Shown: positions 26,064-34,980 of the stretch, in pieces | Numbering within the stretch: position 1 is the first letter of the stretch | Layout: each line of letters starts with the position of its first letter | Assembly (NCBI RefSeq): GCF_002890915.1 | Contig: NZ_POUT01000004.1 | Span: forward strand, 248,001 to 312,000 | Direction of reading: 5' to 3' | DNA: 64,000 nucleotides | Origin: Stutzerimonas stutzeri | Lineage (GTDB): Bacteria > Pseudomonadota > Gammaproteobacteria > Pseudomonadales > Pseudomonadaceae | Position numbers and translations under genes: made by a program | Notes under the pieces: generated by a model | The model's database searches: none | What the model was told of the DNA's origin: nothing | Seen by the model: only the letters and a program-made list of their open reading frames with translations

Positions 26064-27110
26064 ATGGAACGCTTGGCGCATATCGACGCGCTGCGCGGCA
26101 GCGCGGTGTTGCTGGTGCTACTGCAGACCCTGTTCGTGCCGCTGCTCGGCCAGCCATGGCTGTTGCAGCACGTGCTGGATCCGGGGCTGCTGGGCATGCT
26201 CTGGTTTCTCTTGATCAGCGGCTTCGTCGTGCCGGCCAGCCTGCGGGCCAGCCATGACGATGCATACCGTTTCCTCGTCCGCCGTTTCTTGCGCCTGTTC
26301 CCGGCCTATGTCGTGGCGACCATGATCGTCGTCGCCATGCTCGGACCTGCGGCGGGCTGGTTCGCGGGTGCCACGGCAACGCTCGCCACCCCGTCGTTCG
26401 AGGTGCTCGAGCAATACGGGCCCTTGCCCGTGGTACTGGTGTTCTACCTGCTGTGCCTGGGGCTCCAGTGGAGCGGGCTGCTGCACAGCGTGAGCCTGCG
26501 TTCCGCTGTCGCCCTGCTGCTGCTCGCGCTGGCCCTGTTGCTGGCGCTGGCCCGGCAGCTGTTCATGCTGAACCTGCCGGTGACGCTGCCACTGGTGTTG
26601 TCGCTGATGTTCTTCGCCTCGGTGTGGTACGAGGCGCAGCACGAAGGCAGCAGCTACGCCCGCAGACGCGCGCGGGAGTATGCCCGGCATGCGCTGCGCT
26701 TCTATGGGTTGGTGTTGCCGGTGATCTTCCTCGCGGGCTGGGCCGCCGCACCGACCCCGGGCGAGAGCTGGCCGCGCTACCTGCTGACCTATGTCCTGGG
26801 CATCGCCGGGTTCCGCCTGCTGAGCAGTCGATTGCCGATGAACAGCCCGCTGCTGATCTGGCTCGGCAGCATCAGCTACTCGCTCTATCTGCTGCTGCCC
26901 GCGCTGCAGCAGCTGACACACAGGCTGACGACCGGCCTGGGCCTCGATGGCGGCGCCGCCGCGTTGATCACCGCGACACTCGGCATGCTGCTGGCGCTGG
27001 CTGCCGCGCAGCTGTGCCGCTACCTGGTGGAGCAACCGTTCATTCTCCTCGGCAAGCGGCTGACCGGCCGACGCGACATGCAGCCACTCGCGCGCCTGCA
27101 CTCACGCTGA
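26064..27110 (+). CDS. Acyltransferase-3 family membrane protein lacking the usual catalytic histidine
   Basis: A 348-residue protein with about ten membrane helices that starts IDALRGSAVLLVLLQTLF. This aligns with the acyltransferase-3 signature (R-x10-H in the first helix), but the histidine position is threonine (R11 to T22) with glutamine just before. The RRFLRLFPAYV segment that normally follows is intact. It may be an altered or inactive O-acetyltransferase, or may work as a transporter-like subunit. It is followed 73 nt later by a GT4 gene. Confidence 0.8.
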   Translation: MERLAHIDALRGSAVLLVLLQTLFVPLLGQPWLLQHVLDPGLLGMLWFLLISGFVVPASLRASHDDAYRFLVRRFLRLFPAYVVATMIVVAMLGPAAGWFAGATATLATPSFEVLEQYGPLPVVLVFYLLCLGLQWSGLLHSVSLRSAVALLLLALALLLALARQLFMLNLPVTLPLVLSLMFFASVWYEAQHEGSSYARRRAREYARHALRFYGLVLPVIFLAGWAAAPTPGESWPRYLLTYVLGIAGFRLLSSRLPMNSPLLIWLGSISYSLYLLLPALQQLTHRLTTGLGLDGGAAALITATLGMLLALAAAQLCRYLVEQPFILLGKRLTGRRDMQPLARLHSR

Positions 27111-27183
27111 AAGGACCATGCGCACCTGCCCCGCGGCCACAGGCACGCGCTGCCTCATACATTCGAACAAGGAAGGTCATCCA

Positions 27184-28377
27184 ATGAAAATCGCCATCGT
27201 TCATGACTGGCTGGTGACTTATGCCGGCGCCGAGCGGGTACTCGCCAGCTTGTGCGCAGTCTGGCCGGAAGCCGATCTGTTTGCGGTCATCGATTTCCTC
27301 TCCGATGAAGACCGTGCCCATCTGGGAGGCAAGCACGCCACCACCACCTTCATCCAGCAACTACCCAAGGCCAGGACCCACTACCAGAAATACCTGCCGC
27401 TGATGCCGCTGGCCATCGAACAGCTGGACATGTCGTCCTACGACCTGATCATCTCCAGCAGCCATGCCGTGGCCAAGGGCGTGCTGACCGGCCCCAACCA
27501 GCTGCATATCAGCTATGTGCACTCGCCGATCCGCTATGCCTGGGACCTGCAGCACCAGTACCTGCACGAGGCGAGCCTGGACCGCGGCGTCAAGGCCAAG
27601 CTCGCACGCATGCTGCTGCACTACATGCGCATGTGGGATCAGCGCACCGCCAGCGGCGTCGACGAATTCATCGCCAACTCGTACTTCATCGGGCGGCGCA
27701 TCAACAAGAGCTACCGGCGCCAGTCCACGGTGATCTACCCGCCCGTGGATACTCAGCGGTTCCTCCTGCATGAGGAAAAGGGGGATTTCTATCTCACCGC
27801 CTCGCGCATGGTGCCGTACAAGAAGATCCCGCTGATCATCGAAGCCTTCGCGGCCATGCCGGACAAGCATCTGGTGGTGATCGGCACCGGCCCGGAGATG
27901 GACAAGGCCCGCGAGATCGCCGGTGCCAACGTCAGCCTGCTCGGCTACCAGAGCTTCGAGGTGCTGTTGCAGCACATGCAGCGCGCCAAGGCCTTCGTCT
28001 TCGCCGCCGAGGAGGACTTCGGCATCGCACCGATCGAGGCGCAGGCCTGTGGGACACCGGTCATCGCCTTCGGTCGTGGTGGCGTGCTGGAGACCGTACG
28101 CGGCCTCGACCATCCCCACCCCACCGGCGTGTTCTATCCCGAGCAGACCACCACTGCGATCATCGCGGCCGTGGCCAGGTTCGAAGAGCAACGCCTGCGC
28201 ATCAGCCCGCAGAACTGCCGCCGGAATGCAGAGCGTTTCTCCATCGACCGCTTTCAACAGGAAATCCAGGCATTCGTCGAAGCGCGCATCAGGGAGACCG
28301 CGCTCTACGACAACCAGGAACCATTGCCTGCCCGAGCGCCCAACGTGCAGGTCTACCCGGCCGCGGTATCGCCGTGA
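27184..28377 (+). CDS. Family 4 glycosyltransferase, mannosyltransferase-like
   Basis: A 397-residue GT-B enzyme opening MKIAIVHDWLVTYAGAERVL, characteristic of the WbaZ/WbdC mannosyltransferase group. It has YVHSPIRYAWD and SRMVPYKKIPLIIEAF, and E-x7-E in AEEDFGIAPIEAQACG. The AAGGAAGG ribosome site supports this start. Mannose transfer is a family-level guess. Confidence 0.9.
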   Translation: MKIAIVHDWLVTYAGAERVLASLCAVWPEADLFAVIDFLSDEDRAHLGGKHATTTFIQQLPKARTHYQKYLPLMPLAIEQLDMSSYDLIISSSHAVAKGVLTGPNQLHISYVHSPIRYAWDLQHQYLHEASLDRGVKAKLARMLLHYMRMWDQRTASGVDEFIANSYFIGRRINKSYRRQSTVIYPPVDTQRFLLHEEKGDFYLTASRMVPYKKIPLIIEAFAAMPDKHLVVIGTGPEMDKAREIAGANVSLLGYQSFEVLLQHMQRAKAFVFAAEEDFGIAPIEAQACGTPVIAFGRGGVLETVRGLDHPHPTGVFYPEQTTTAIIAAVARFEEQRLRISPQNCRRNAERFSIDRFQQEIQAFVEARIRETALYDNQEPLPARAPNVQVYPAAVSP

Positions 28378-28416
28378 AACACCCCTGAGCACAACCGCCC
28401 CCATGAGGATTCAAGG

Positions 28417-28758
28417 ATGAATACTGTAAAGCTCTGGATCAGAGCCACTCGCACCCTGGGCTTCGCCCTGCTGCTTTCCTGCCCCGCCTGGGCCGCCCCG
28501 GTGGCCGAGTCGCTGACCAGCACCCCGCGTTTTTCGCCTACGCGCGATACCGGGAAGGATAACGACGGCTGCCAGAAAAGCACCCCGAGCACGATCGCCT
28601 TCAGCCTGTCATCCGCACAGGCCACAGCCGACTGCGCCCCGCTATCCGGCGACCAGACAACGCCCCAGCCACCCAGCTACCAGGGATATCGCTTCGCCGA
28701 TCCGGCGGCGGATTCGTTCCTGCAGCAACCGACAGACAACAGACGATATTCATTCTGA
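28417..28758 (+). CDS. Small exported protein of unknown function in the polysaccharide cluster
   Basis: A 113-residue protein with a clear Sec signal peptide (residues 1-26, ALLLSCPAWAAP) and two cysteines in the mature part (about 52 and 73). The mature part is rich in Ser, Thr, Pro and Gln, with no recognisable domain. AGGATTCAAGG precedes the ATG at 28417. It lies between a GT4 gene and another small gene in the same direction, so it is probably co-transcribed. It could be a periplasmic accessory or structural protein of the polymer machinery. Confidence 0.6.
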   Translation: MNTVKLWIRATRTLGFALLLSCPAWAAPVAESLTSTPRFSPTRDTGKDNDGCQKSTPSTIAFSLSSAQATADCAPLSGDQTTPQPPSYQGYRFADPAADSFLQQPTDNRRYSF

Positions 28759-28794
28759 CCAGGGCCGTATCGCCCGGATACAGAGGAGCACAGC

Positions 28795-29001
28795 ATGAGC
28801 AAAGAAGGACTGATCGGCATTGCGCTGGTCCTGGCGGATGGCTACTCGTACACGGAACTCATCCCCTTCCCGAATACGCCGGACGGCACACCGGGGGCCG
28901 GCTTCATCCGCATATTCCATTCAATCTTCGCCCCCGCCGAAGACCCCATGCCTGCGACGAATCCGATCCACCCGCCGCTCACCACGCCCGAACAGCCCTG
29001 A
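28795..29001 (+). CDS. Small hypothetical protein
   Basis: A 68-residue product, MSKEGLIGIALVLADGYSYT..., with no signal peptide and no recognised family. It has a hydrophobic N-terminal half and a proline-rich tail. A strong AGAGGAG ribosome site 7 nt upstream and the tight fit (36 nt after the previous gene, 12 nt before the next) argue that it is translated. Confidence 0.5.
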   Translation: MSKEGLIGIALVLADGYSYTELIPFPNTPDGTPGAGFIRIFHSIFAPAEDPMPATNPIHPPLTTPEQP

Positions 29002-29013
29002 CGGAACCGCCAC

Positions 29014-30087
29014 GTGATGATCCAGCCCCTTGCCCGACACCGCCGCCAGAGCGCGCAAATAATCGACTTCATGCCTTGCGAGGAGCCGCTGAAGCACCGG
29101 ACCACGATCGTGACGGTGACCTACGGTGACCGCCTGGCCTATCTGCAACGCATGATCGAAACGGCCCTCACCTTCGATGAGATCGGCCAGGTGCTGGTCG
29201 TCAGCAATGCCTCCAGCGCCCCCCTCGAGCAGTTGCTCGAACGCTGGCCGGCACGGGTCCGGCTCATCGAACTGGAACGCAACACCGGTTCGGCCAATGG
29301 CTATGCCGTGGGCCTGGAGGCCGCGTTGTTGGCCGGCGCGGAATATATCTGGATGATGGACGACGACAATGCCCCCACCGCCTCGGCGGTGCGAATCCTG
29401 CACCGCGAGCTCGAACGGCTCGCCCGGCAGCATGGCCAGTCGCAGGTCGCGGTGCTGGGTTTCCGCCCGACCCAGCAGGAAGACATCGCCACGGGTGTGC
29501 CGGCACGGTTCGCCATTCAACCGCGCTCCAGCTACTTCGGCTTTCACGTCGCCCAACTGCCCTACAAGCTCTGGCGGCGACTGCCCTGGGGCAAGCCGGC
29601 GGGCAAGCCGGCGCACGACATCAGCCTCCCCTTCGCGCCTTACGGAGGCATGCTGGCGCACCGCAGCCTCTACCAGAGCATCGGCCTGCCGCTACGCGAG
29701 CTGGTGCTCTATGCCGATGACACCGAATACACCCGGCGCATCACCGCCGCCGGCGGCAAGCTCTACCTGTTCACCGAGGCCGTGATCGACGAACTGGAGC
29801 TGTCCTGGAACATCAAGGCGCACACCCGCAACATCTATGAGGCCTTTCTGCTCGGCAACTCGGACTTGCGCGCCTATTACACGGCACGCAACCAGGCCTG
29901 GTTCGACAAGCACATCTGGGCCGCCCAGCCCTGGGTGTACCACCTCAACCGCGTGCTTTTCCTCTTCCTGCTACGGCAGTTCGCCCGCCGCCACCGCACG
30001 CCGGAACGCCTGGAGCTCATAGAGCAGGCGATCCGCGATGGCGAAACCCGCAGCCTGGGCATGAACGAATCCTTCCCTCTGCAATGA
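29014..30087 (+). CDS. Family 2 glycosyltransferase (rhamnosyl/galactofuranosyltransferase-like)
   Basis: A 357-residue GT2 enzyme with TTIVTVTYGDRLAYLQRM, NTGSANGYAVGLEAAL and the metal-binding MMDDDNAP motif (near 115). GGMLAHRSLYQSIGLP and LYADDTEYTRRI follow, the layout of the GlfT/rhamnosyltransferase subgroup. Translation starts at GTG 29014 or the adjoining ATG 29017; no strong ribosome site is visible, so coupling to the small upstream gene is likely. Confidence 0.88.
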   Translation: MMIQPLARHRRQSAQIIDFMPCEEPLKHRTTIVTVTYGDRLAYLQRMIETALTFDEIGQVLVVSNASSAPLEQLLERWPARVRLIELERNTGSANGYAVGLEAALLAGAEYIWMMDDDNAPTASAVRILHRELERLARQHGQSQVAVLGFRPTQQEDIATGVPARFAIQPRSSYFGFHVAQLPYKLWRRLPWGKPAGKPAHDISLPFAPYGGMLAHRSLYQSIGLPLRELVLYADDTEYTRRITAAGGKLYLFTEAVIDELELSWNIKAHTRNIYEAFLLGNSDLRAYYTARNQAWFDKHIWAAQPWVYHLNRVLFLFLLRQFARRHRTPERLELIEQAIRDGETRSLGMNESFPLQ

Positions 30088-30136
30088 CATCACCCCCTGG
30101 TCGTCCGCGAACCAGGCCGAATCGATCGAGAGGTCC

Positions 30137-31210
30137 ATGCCGATGCAGACGCGGTCCCTGCAACACAGCGAAAACAACTTCGACTTCCTACGCTTCCTTG
30201 CCGCATCGCTGGTGGTGGTCGGCCACAGTTACTGGCTGTCCGGCCGCGGCATGAGCGAACCTGTGCGTCTGTTCAGCGGCAGCTACGACACCGCCGACAT
30301 CGCGGTACACGTGTTCTTCGTAATGAGCGGATTCCTGATCGCCGGCTCCTGGCACAACAGCCGCAGCGCCCTGGAGTTCGTCGTGAAGCGGGCGTTGCGA
30401 ATCTTTCCCGCGCTCATCATCGCGGTGCTGTTCGCCATGCTGGTGGTCGGGCCGCTGGCGACGCAACTGCCGCTCGGCCAGTACCTGGGCAGCAGCAGGA
30501 CACTGGCCTATTTCAGCAACGTGGCGATGCTCACCCAGTTCCATCTACCGGGCGTATTTGCGGCCAACCCCTTCCCGGATACGGTGAATGGCTCGCTGTG
30601 GACATTGCCCTACGAAACCCTGATGTACGTGACAGTGCTGCTGCTCGGTCTGCTGAAAGTGTTCGCCAGCATGGCGCTGGCCGTGTTGCTGCTGTTGTTC
30701 GTGGTGCATTTCTACCTGTTGCCGGAGCTCGGTCTGCAGGGCGACCTGCTGTTGAAAATCACCCGGCTCGGCACGTTCTTCTACTTCGGCGTGGTGTTCT
30801 ACCTGTACCGTCTGCGCATCCCCTGGAACTGGCGGATCGCCCTGGCGCTGCTCGCCCTGACCCTGCTCAGCGCCCGCACCGAGCTGTGGCAACCCCTGCA
30901 TGCGCTGACGCTGCCGTATCTCACCCTCTACGTCGCACAGCTGAAGATTCCGCACCTGTCGGGCTTCGGCAAGTACGGCGATTTTTCCTACGGCATCTAT
31001 ATCTTCAGCTTTCCGCTCCAGCAGTTGATCATGCACTGGGCCGGGCCGGACCTGCCCCTGCCGGTGTTCATGACGCTGAGCCTGCTCGCCAGCATTCTGC
31101 TCGCGGTGTTTTCCTGGCATCTGGTCGAGGCGCCGGCGCTGTCGCTGAAGCGCTACCTGCCCAAACGCAAGCCACGGTCCGGCGCTGCGGTGATCTCGAC
31201 AAATCGATGA
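30137..31210 (+). CDS. Acyltransferase-3 family membrane protein
   Basis: A 357-residue integral membrane O-acyltransferase with about ten helices. The first helix has the intact signature FLRFLAASLVVVGHSYW (R-x10-H), and KRALRIFPALI follows. It likely O-acetylates a sugar of the repeat unit on the periplasmic side. It is the last gene of the cluster, 24 nt before a perfect terminator, and contrasts with the His-less paralogue at 26064. Confidence 0.88.
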   Translation: MPMQTRSLQHSENNFDFLRFLAASLVVVGHSYWLSGRGMSEPVRLFSGSYDTADIAVHVFFVMSGFLIAGSWHNSRSALEFVVKRALRIFPALIIAVLFAMLVVGPLATQLPLGQYLGSSRTLAYFSNVAMLTQFHLPGVFAANPFPDTVNGSLWTLPYETLMYVTVLLLGLLKVFASMALAVLLLLFVVHFYLLPELGLQGDLLLKITRLGTFFYFGVVFYLYRLRIPWNWRIALALLALTLLSARTELWQPLHALTLPYLTLYVAQLKIPHLSGFGKYGDFSYGIYIFSFPLQQLIMHWAGPDLPLPVFMTLSLLASILLAVFSWHLVEAPALSLKRYLPKRKPRSGAAVISTNR

Positions 31211-31234
31211 ACGCCGTATTCCAACAAGGCACGG

Positions 31235-31270
31235 AAAAAAGGCCAGGACGCTCACGTCCTGGCCTTTTTT
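31235..31270. terminator. Perfect bidirectional terminator closing the polysaccharide cluster
   Basis: AAAAAAGGCCAGGACG (31235-31250), loop CTCA, CGTCCTGGCCTTTTTT (31255-31270): a perfect 16-bp stem with A and T runs. This marks the 3' boundary of the operon. Confidence 0.95.
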
Positions 31271-31308
31271 GTGGTTCATCGCGCTTTCCTGGGGAAGCAA
31301 GGATTGAC

Positions 31309-32075
31309 ACCGGACTGGCAAGATTGGGTGTGTTGAATGAAAGTTTTGCTTTCATTGGCGATTAACGAGTTGCTTGAGAGCTTGGTTTCGCCCTGCTGGG
31401 CGACTCACTTTTTTCAGTCGCGAAAAAAGTAAGCAAAAACGCTTGCCCCTGCATCCGGCCCTGCGCTTCGCTCCGGGTCCGTTCTCTCCATCGCCGCTCC
31501 AGGGGCACGCCGCGAAGGGACGTCCCTGTCCCTTCGCGTCTCTCGCGGCGTCCATGCCGCTCAACCCCCTACGCAACGATTCCGCTCACCCTCCTGAAGG
31601 GGCGTTGGGTGTCGCCTGATGGTTCGTGCAGAAAGAAAAAACCAAGCCAAAGCTAACATCAGCGATCTTCCAGGTGACTCGGACTCCGTTCCCGTCAGGA
31701 GGCCGAGTGGAGGTGTCGCGCAGGAGGACGCGAGGCAGGGACGCCGAGCGAGGAACGATGGACGGGGCCGCCGAGGTAGGGACGTCCCATCGTGACGGCC
31801 CCCGGAGCGGCACCGGAAGGAGGGAAGTCTGGCCGCGCAGCGGACAGACCTGGATGTCGGGTGCCCTTCTTCTTTGGTTACGTTCTCGGCAAGCAACGAG
31901 ATACGGAGCGTAGCGGAGTAACAGCCGCAGGCTGGCCCGAAGGGCGAGCGAAGCGAGTCAAGTGACTCGGCCGAGGGGCCGAAACCAGAAGTGTCAGCAC
32001 ACTCGGTAAGCGCCCTGATCACCGAGGCGCAAGCTCAAACCAAATGGCAGCAACACCCAATCTTGCCAGTCCGGT
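31309..32075. repeat. Gene-free 767-bp segment bounded by perfect 23-bp inverted repeats
   Basis: The left end 31309-31331 (begins ACCGGACTGGCAAGATT) and right end 32053-32075 are exact inverted complements; symmetry extends about 4 bp outward with one mismatch. Just inside, each end carries a GTTTCGnCC...GAGTCACTT- or GACTCACTT-like block in opposite orientation. This resembles two inverted copies of the long intergenic repeat dispersed in Pseudomonas genomes. No target duplication is evident (TTGAC left, ATCAG right). Open frames inside lack ribosome sites and look like repeat shadows. From 32076 to 32258 I see nothing but the presumed promoter region of the next gene. Confidence 0.7.
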
Positions 32076-32258
32076 ATCAGCAGCCTCCGCCACGATAATC
32101 TGCAGAGAACCTCACGCACTGGCCTTTGTCTTGTAACCTTGCCGTCCCTGACGGACGATCGCCGCCGTGGCGGTTTTGCACAGAATTTCCCGATTACACT
32201 GGAAGCCTTGCGATTCTTGGGCCTAACATGCGGTGCCGCCAGCCAAGCCCGGTAACCT

Positions 32259-33821
32259 ATGCTCACCGCTTCCGTATTCCGCCTGGATCTGCGCCGATTG
32301 ATTCTGCTGCTGGCAATACTGAGCTCGCTGGCGACGCTGGGGATCAGCTTCTACGCCAGCTACCAGGTACAGCGGCAGCTACTCATCGATAGCACGCTGG
32401 AGGCCAACCGCACCTACGCAGCCAAACTCGCCGACAGCACCGAGAAGTTCTTCCGCTCGGCCCAGCAGCAACTGCGCTTCAGCGCGGCCCAGCTGGCCCA
32501 GCAGCTCGATGAATCCCGGATGGTGGAGGCAGAGGCACGGCGCCTCAACGAGCAGACCAACAGCTTCAACAGCATTGTCATCACCCGCGGCGACGGCGAG
32601 GTTCTGGCCACGGCGCCGGCGACCCTGGAGATCATTGGCCAGCAGCTTGCTTCACCGGGCGCGCTGGAGGCGCGGCGTGAACGTCGTCCCATGATCAGCA
32701 AACCGTACGTCTCCGCCGCGGGCAACCTGGTGGTCTTCATCTCGCAGCCGATCATGCGTGACGGGCAATACCTGGGATACGTGGGCGGCACCATCTATCT
32801 GCGCCAGGAGAACATCCTCAACAGCCTGCTGGGCGAGCATCATTACCAGGACGGTTCCTACCTCTATGCCGTCGACGGCGACCGCCGGCTGCTGTACCAC
32901 CCCGACGCCGCGCGCGTGGGAACCATCGTCACCAATAACCAGGTGATCGATGCGGTCGTGGCCGGGCGTTCCGGCAGCCAGCGCGTGATCAACAGCCAGG
33001 GCGTCGACATGCTGGCGGGCTACGCCGTGGTGCCCATCGCCGGCTGGGGAATCGTGGCCCAGCGTCCGACGGCCTCCACGCTGGTCGAGCTCAACGACCA
33101 CATGCTGGGCGTGCTCGGCCATACCGCGTTCCCGGTGGCGCTGGTGCTGCTCTGCATATGGGCCCTGGCGCGCCTGATTTCCCGTCCGTTATGGCAGCTG
33201 GCGCAGGGGGCGAGCGAGTTGGATACGCCGGATATCTCCGAGCGCATTCGCAAGGTCCCCTCCTGGTATTTCGAAACGGCGCAGCTCAAGCGCGCCCTGC
33301 TGCTGGGCATCGGCCTGCTCGAACAGAAGATCGGCAGGCTGCATCAGGATGTCCAGACCGACCCGCTGACCGGCCTGCGCAATCGCCGCGGCATGGCCAA
33401 TGCGCTGGACATACTGCAGGCGCAAGGCAACCCGTTCGCCGTCGTCGCGCTGGACATCGATCACTTCAAACGCATCAACGATGGCCATGGGCACGCGGCT
33501 GGCGATGCGGTGATCGGCCAGGTCGCCGAACTGATGCGCTCAGCGTCCCGCTCAGCGGACGTGCTGTGCCGATACGGCGGTGAGGAATTCCTCATGTTTC
33601 TGCCGGATGCCGACATCGACGTGGCCGTGCTGGTCGCCGAACGCCTGCGTGAGTGCGTGGCACGAATGCCATGCATCGAACCGGTCACCATCTCGATCGG
33701 CGTATCGCTCTGCCAGCCTGCCGAGCAGAGCGTCGAACAAGCGATCAAGGCAGCGGACAAGGCGCTGTATCAAGCCAAGCAGCGCGGCCGCAACCGGCTG
33801 GTGATCGCCGAGGACCGATAG
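32259..33821 (+). CDS. Membrane-bound diguanylate cyclase with periplasmic sensor domain
   Basis: A 520-residue inner-membrane enzyme. It has TM1 at about residues 13-33, a periplasmic dCACHE-like sensor (about 40-280), TM2 at about 288-308, a short HAMP-like linker and a GGDEF domain with an intact GGEEF (about 440-444). An RxxD inhibitory site (RSAD) lies five residues upstream, so product inhibition is expected. TDPLTGLRNRRG and ALDIDHFKRINDGHGH mark the domain start. It should make c-di-GMP from GTP in response to a small external ligand. Confidence 0.93.
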   Translation: MLTASVFRLDLRRLILLLAILSSLATLGISFYASYQVQRQLLIDSTLEANRTYAAKLADSTEKFFRSAQQQLRFSAAQLAQQLDESRMVEAEARRLNEQTNSFNSIVITRGDGEVLATAPATLEIIGQQLASPGALEARRERRPMISKPYVSAAGNLVVFISQPIMRDGQYLGYVGGTIYLRQENILNSLLGEHHYQDGSYLYAVDGDRRLLYHPDAARVGTIVTNNQVIDAVVAGRSGSQRVINSQGVDMLAGYAVVPIAGWGIVAQRPTASTLVELNDHMLGVLGHTAFPVALVLLCIWALARLISRPLWQLAQGASELDTPDISERIRKVPSWYFETAQLKRALLLGIGLLEQKIGRLHQDVQTDPLTGLRNRRGMANALDILQAQGNPFAVVALDIDHFKRINDGHGHAAGDAVIGQVAELMRSASRSADVLCRYGGEEFLMFLPDADIDVAVLVAERLRECVARMPCIEPVTISIGVSLCQPAEQSVEQAIKAADKALYQAKQRGRNRLVIAEDR

Positions 33822-33932
33822 GCCGGCGGCCATGACCAGACGTCGCGCCTTCATGCCGCATACCAGGCGGAACCCGCCCCTCCGCGCAACATCACAGGTC
33901 TAGCAATCCCGCTGCGCGGATTGGAGAAGACC

Positions 33933-34442
33933 ATGACGACTACCGATGACTCTATGCGAAATAGAAGTCATCCCATCCAAGAGGACATGGAGGTTCAGGC
34001 CAGGCTCTGGCACATGGAGCGCCTGGGTTGGATACTGCTCGGCGCCATCGTTCTGGCTACGTTGCTGGGTTTGTTCAGCACCGGCCCGCTCAGCAAGAGC
34101 ATATCCGCCACTGCGTCCAGGGAGCTGCAGGTCGAATACCAGCGATTCGAACGCAATGCCGCATCGAGCAGCATCAGGATTCGCGCAAAAGCCAACCCCG
34201 AAGGCGATGCCCGGATAACCATCGACGGGAAATTTCTCGATACCTTCACGATCGAGACGATCCAGCCCCAGCCGGTGGAGTCCCATAGTACCGGGGCGGG
34301 GCTGGTGCTGCAGTTCAAGGCCGACGGCGATGGTTGGGTCGCGGCCTACTTCACCATTCGCCCCGACGCCATAGGTCTGGCCAGATTCTCGGTGAGGTCG
34401 AACGGACAGCGTGTCGGTATCTGGCAGCTGGTCTACCCATAG
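33933..34442 (+). CDS. Single-span membrane protein of unknown function, partner of the DUF421 gene
   Basis: A 169-residue protein with a cytoplasmic N-terminus of about 35 residues, one membrane helix (about 32-54, LGWILLGAIVLATLLGLF) and an external beta-rich domain. GGAGAAG supports the start at 33933. It ends 9 nt before the DUF421 gene, so the two form an operon. I do not recognise the soluble domain. Confidence 0.7.
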   Translation: MTTTDDSMRNRSHPIQEDMEVQARLWHMERLGWILLGAIVLATLLGLFSTGPLSKSISATASRELQVEYQRFERNAASSSIRIRAKANPEGDARITIDGKFLDTFTIETIQPQPVESHSTGAGLVLQFKADGDGWVAAYFTIRPDAIGLARFSVRSNGQRVGIWQLVYP

Positions 34443-34451
34443 GACGCCAAG

Positions 34452-34895
34452 ATGGACTCGGTTCTACGAGCTGCCGCGATATATCTGATCCTGCTTGTAC
34501 TCTTCAGGATTGCGGGACGGCGAACGTTATCCGAAATAACCAACTTCGACTTCGTCTTGTTGTTGATCATCGGCGAAGCGACCCAGCAGGCGCTGCTCGG
34601 CGATGACTTTTCCGTCACCAACGCCATGCTGGTGATCTGCTCGCTGGTGGCGATAAACATATTCCTGTCATTGATCAAGCAATGGTCGCCCAGCGTCGCG
34701 AAATACCTGGATGGCGAACCGATGATTCTTGTTGAGTACGGCAAGACCATCAAGCCACGTCTGGCGCGAGCGAGAGTGGATGAGAGCGACATCCTGGAGG
34801 CGGCTCGGAGCACGCAGGGGTTGGAAAGCCTCGCTCAGATCAAGTTCGCGATACTCGAAAGGAACGGAAAAATCTCCATCATTCCGCAGGAATAG
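34452..34895 (+). CDS. DUF421 (YetF-like) membrane protein
   Basis: A 147-residue protein with two or three membrane helices in residues 5-80 and a C-terminal soluble domain. The family landmarks FRIAGRRTLSEITNFDFVLL and DGEPMILVEYGK are visible. Members are widespread and poorly understood, with YetF relatives linked to spore envelope or stress in Bacillus. It overlaps no other gene and follows its likely partner by 9 nt. Confidence 0.85.
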   Translation: MDSVLRAAAIYLILLVLFRIAGRRTLSEITNFDFVLLLIIGEATQQALLGDDFSVTNAMLVICSLVAINIFLSLIKQWSPSVAKYLDGEPMILVEYGKTIKPRLARARVDESDILEAARSTQGLESLAQIKFAILERNGKISIIPQE

Positions 34896-34931
34896 CCTGT
34901 CGTTTAATCGCAGCCTATCGGTCACTCCGGT

Positions 34932-34957
34932 AAAAAAGGCGTACCCGCAGGCACGCC
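34932..34957 (-). terminator. Terminator after the ferritin-like gene pair
   Basis: On the minus strand GGCGT (34957-34953) pairs with ACGCC (34942-34938) around a GC-rich 10-nt loop, and six Ts follow. It lies 23 nt past the stop at 34981. Confidence 0.65.
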
Positions 34958-34980
34958 AAATCAGTTCCGATCCTGGCCTT

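Noticed and set aside
31561..32022. 153-residue minus-strand and 95-residue plus-strand open frames near 31.6-32.0 kb
   Set aside because: They lie in the inverted-repeat segment, are Arg/Ser-rich and lack ribosome sites; the DNA resembles a dispersed repeat.
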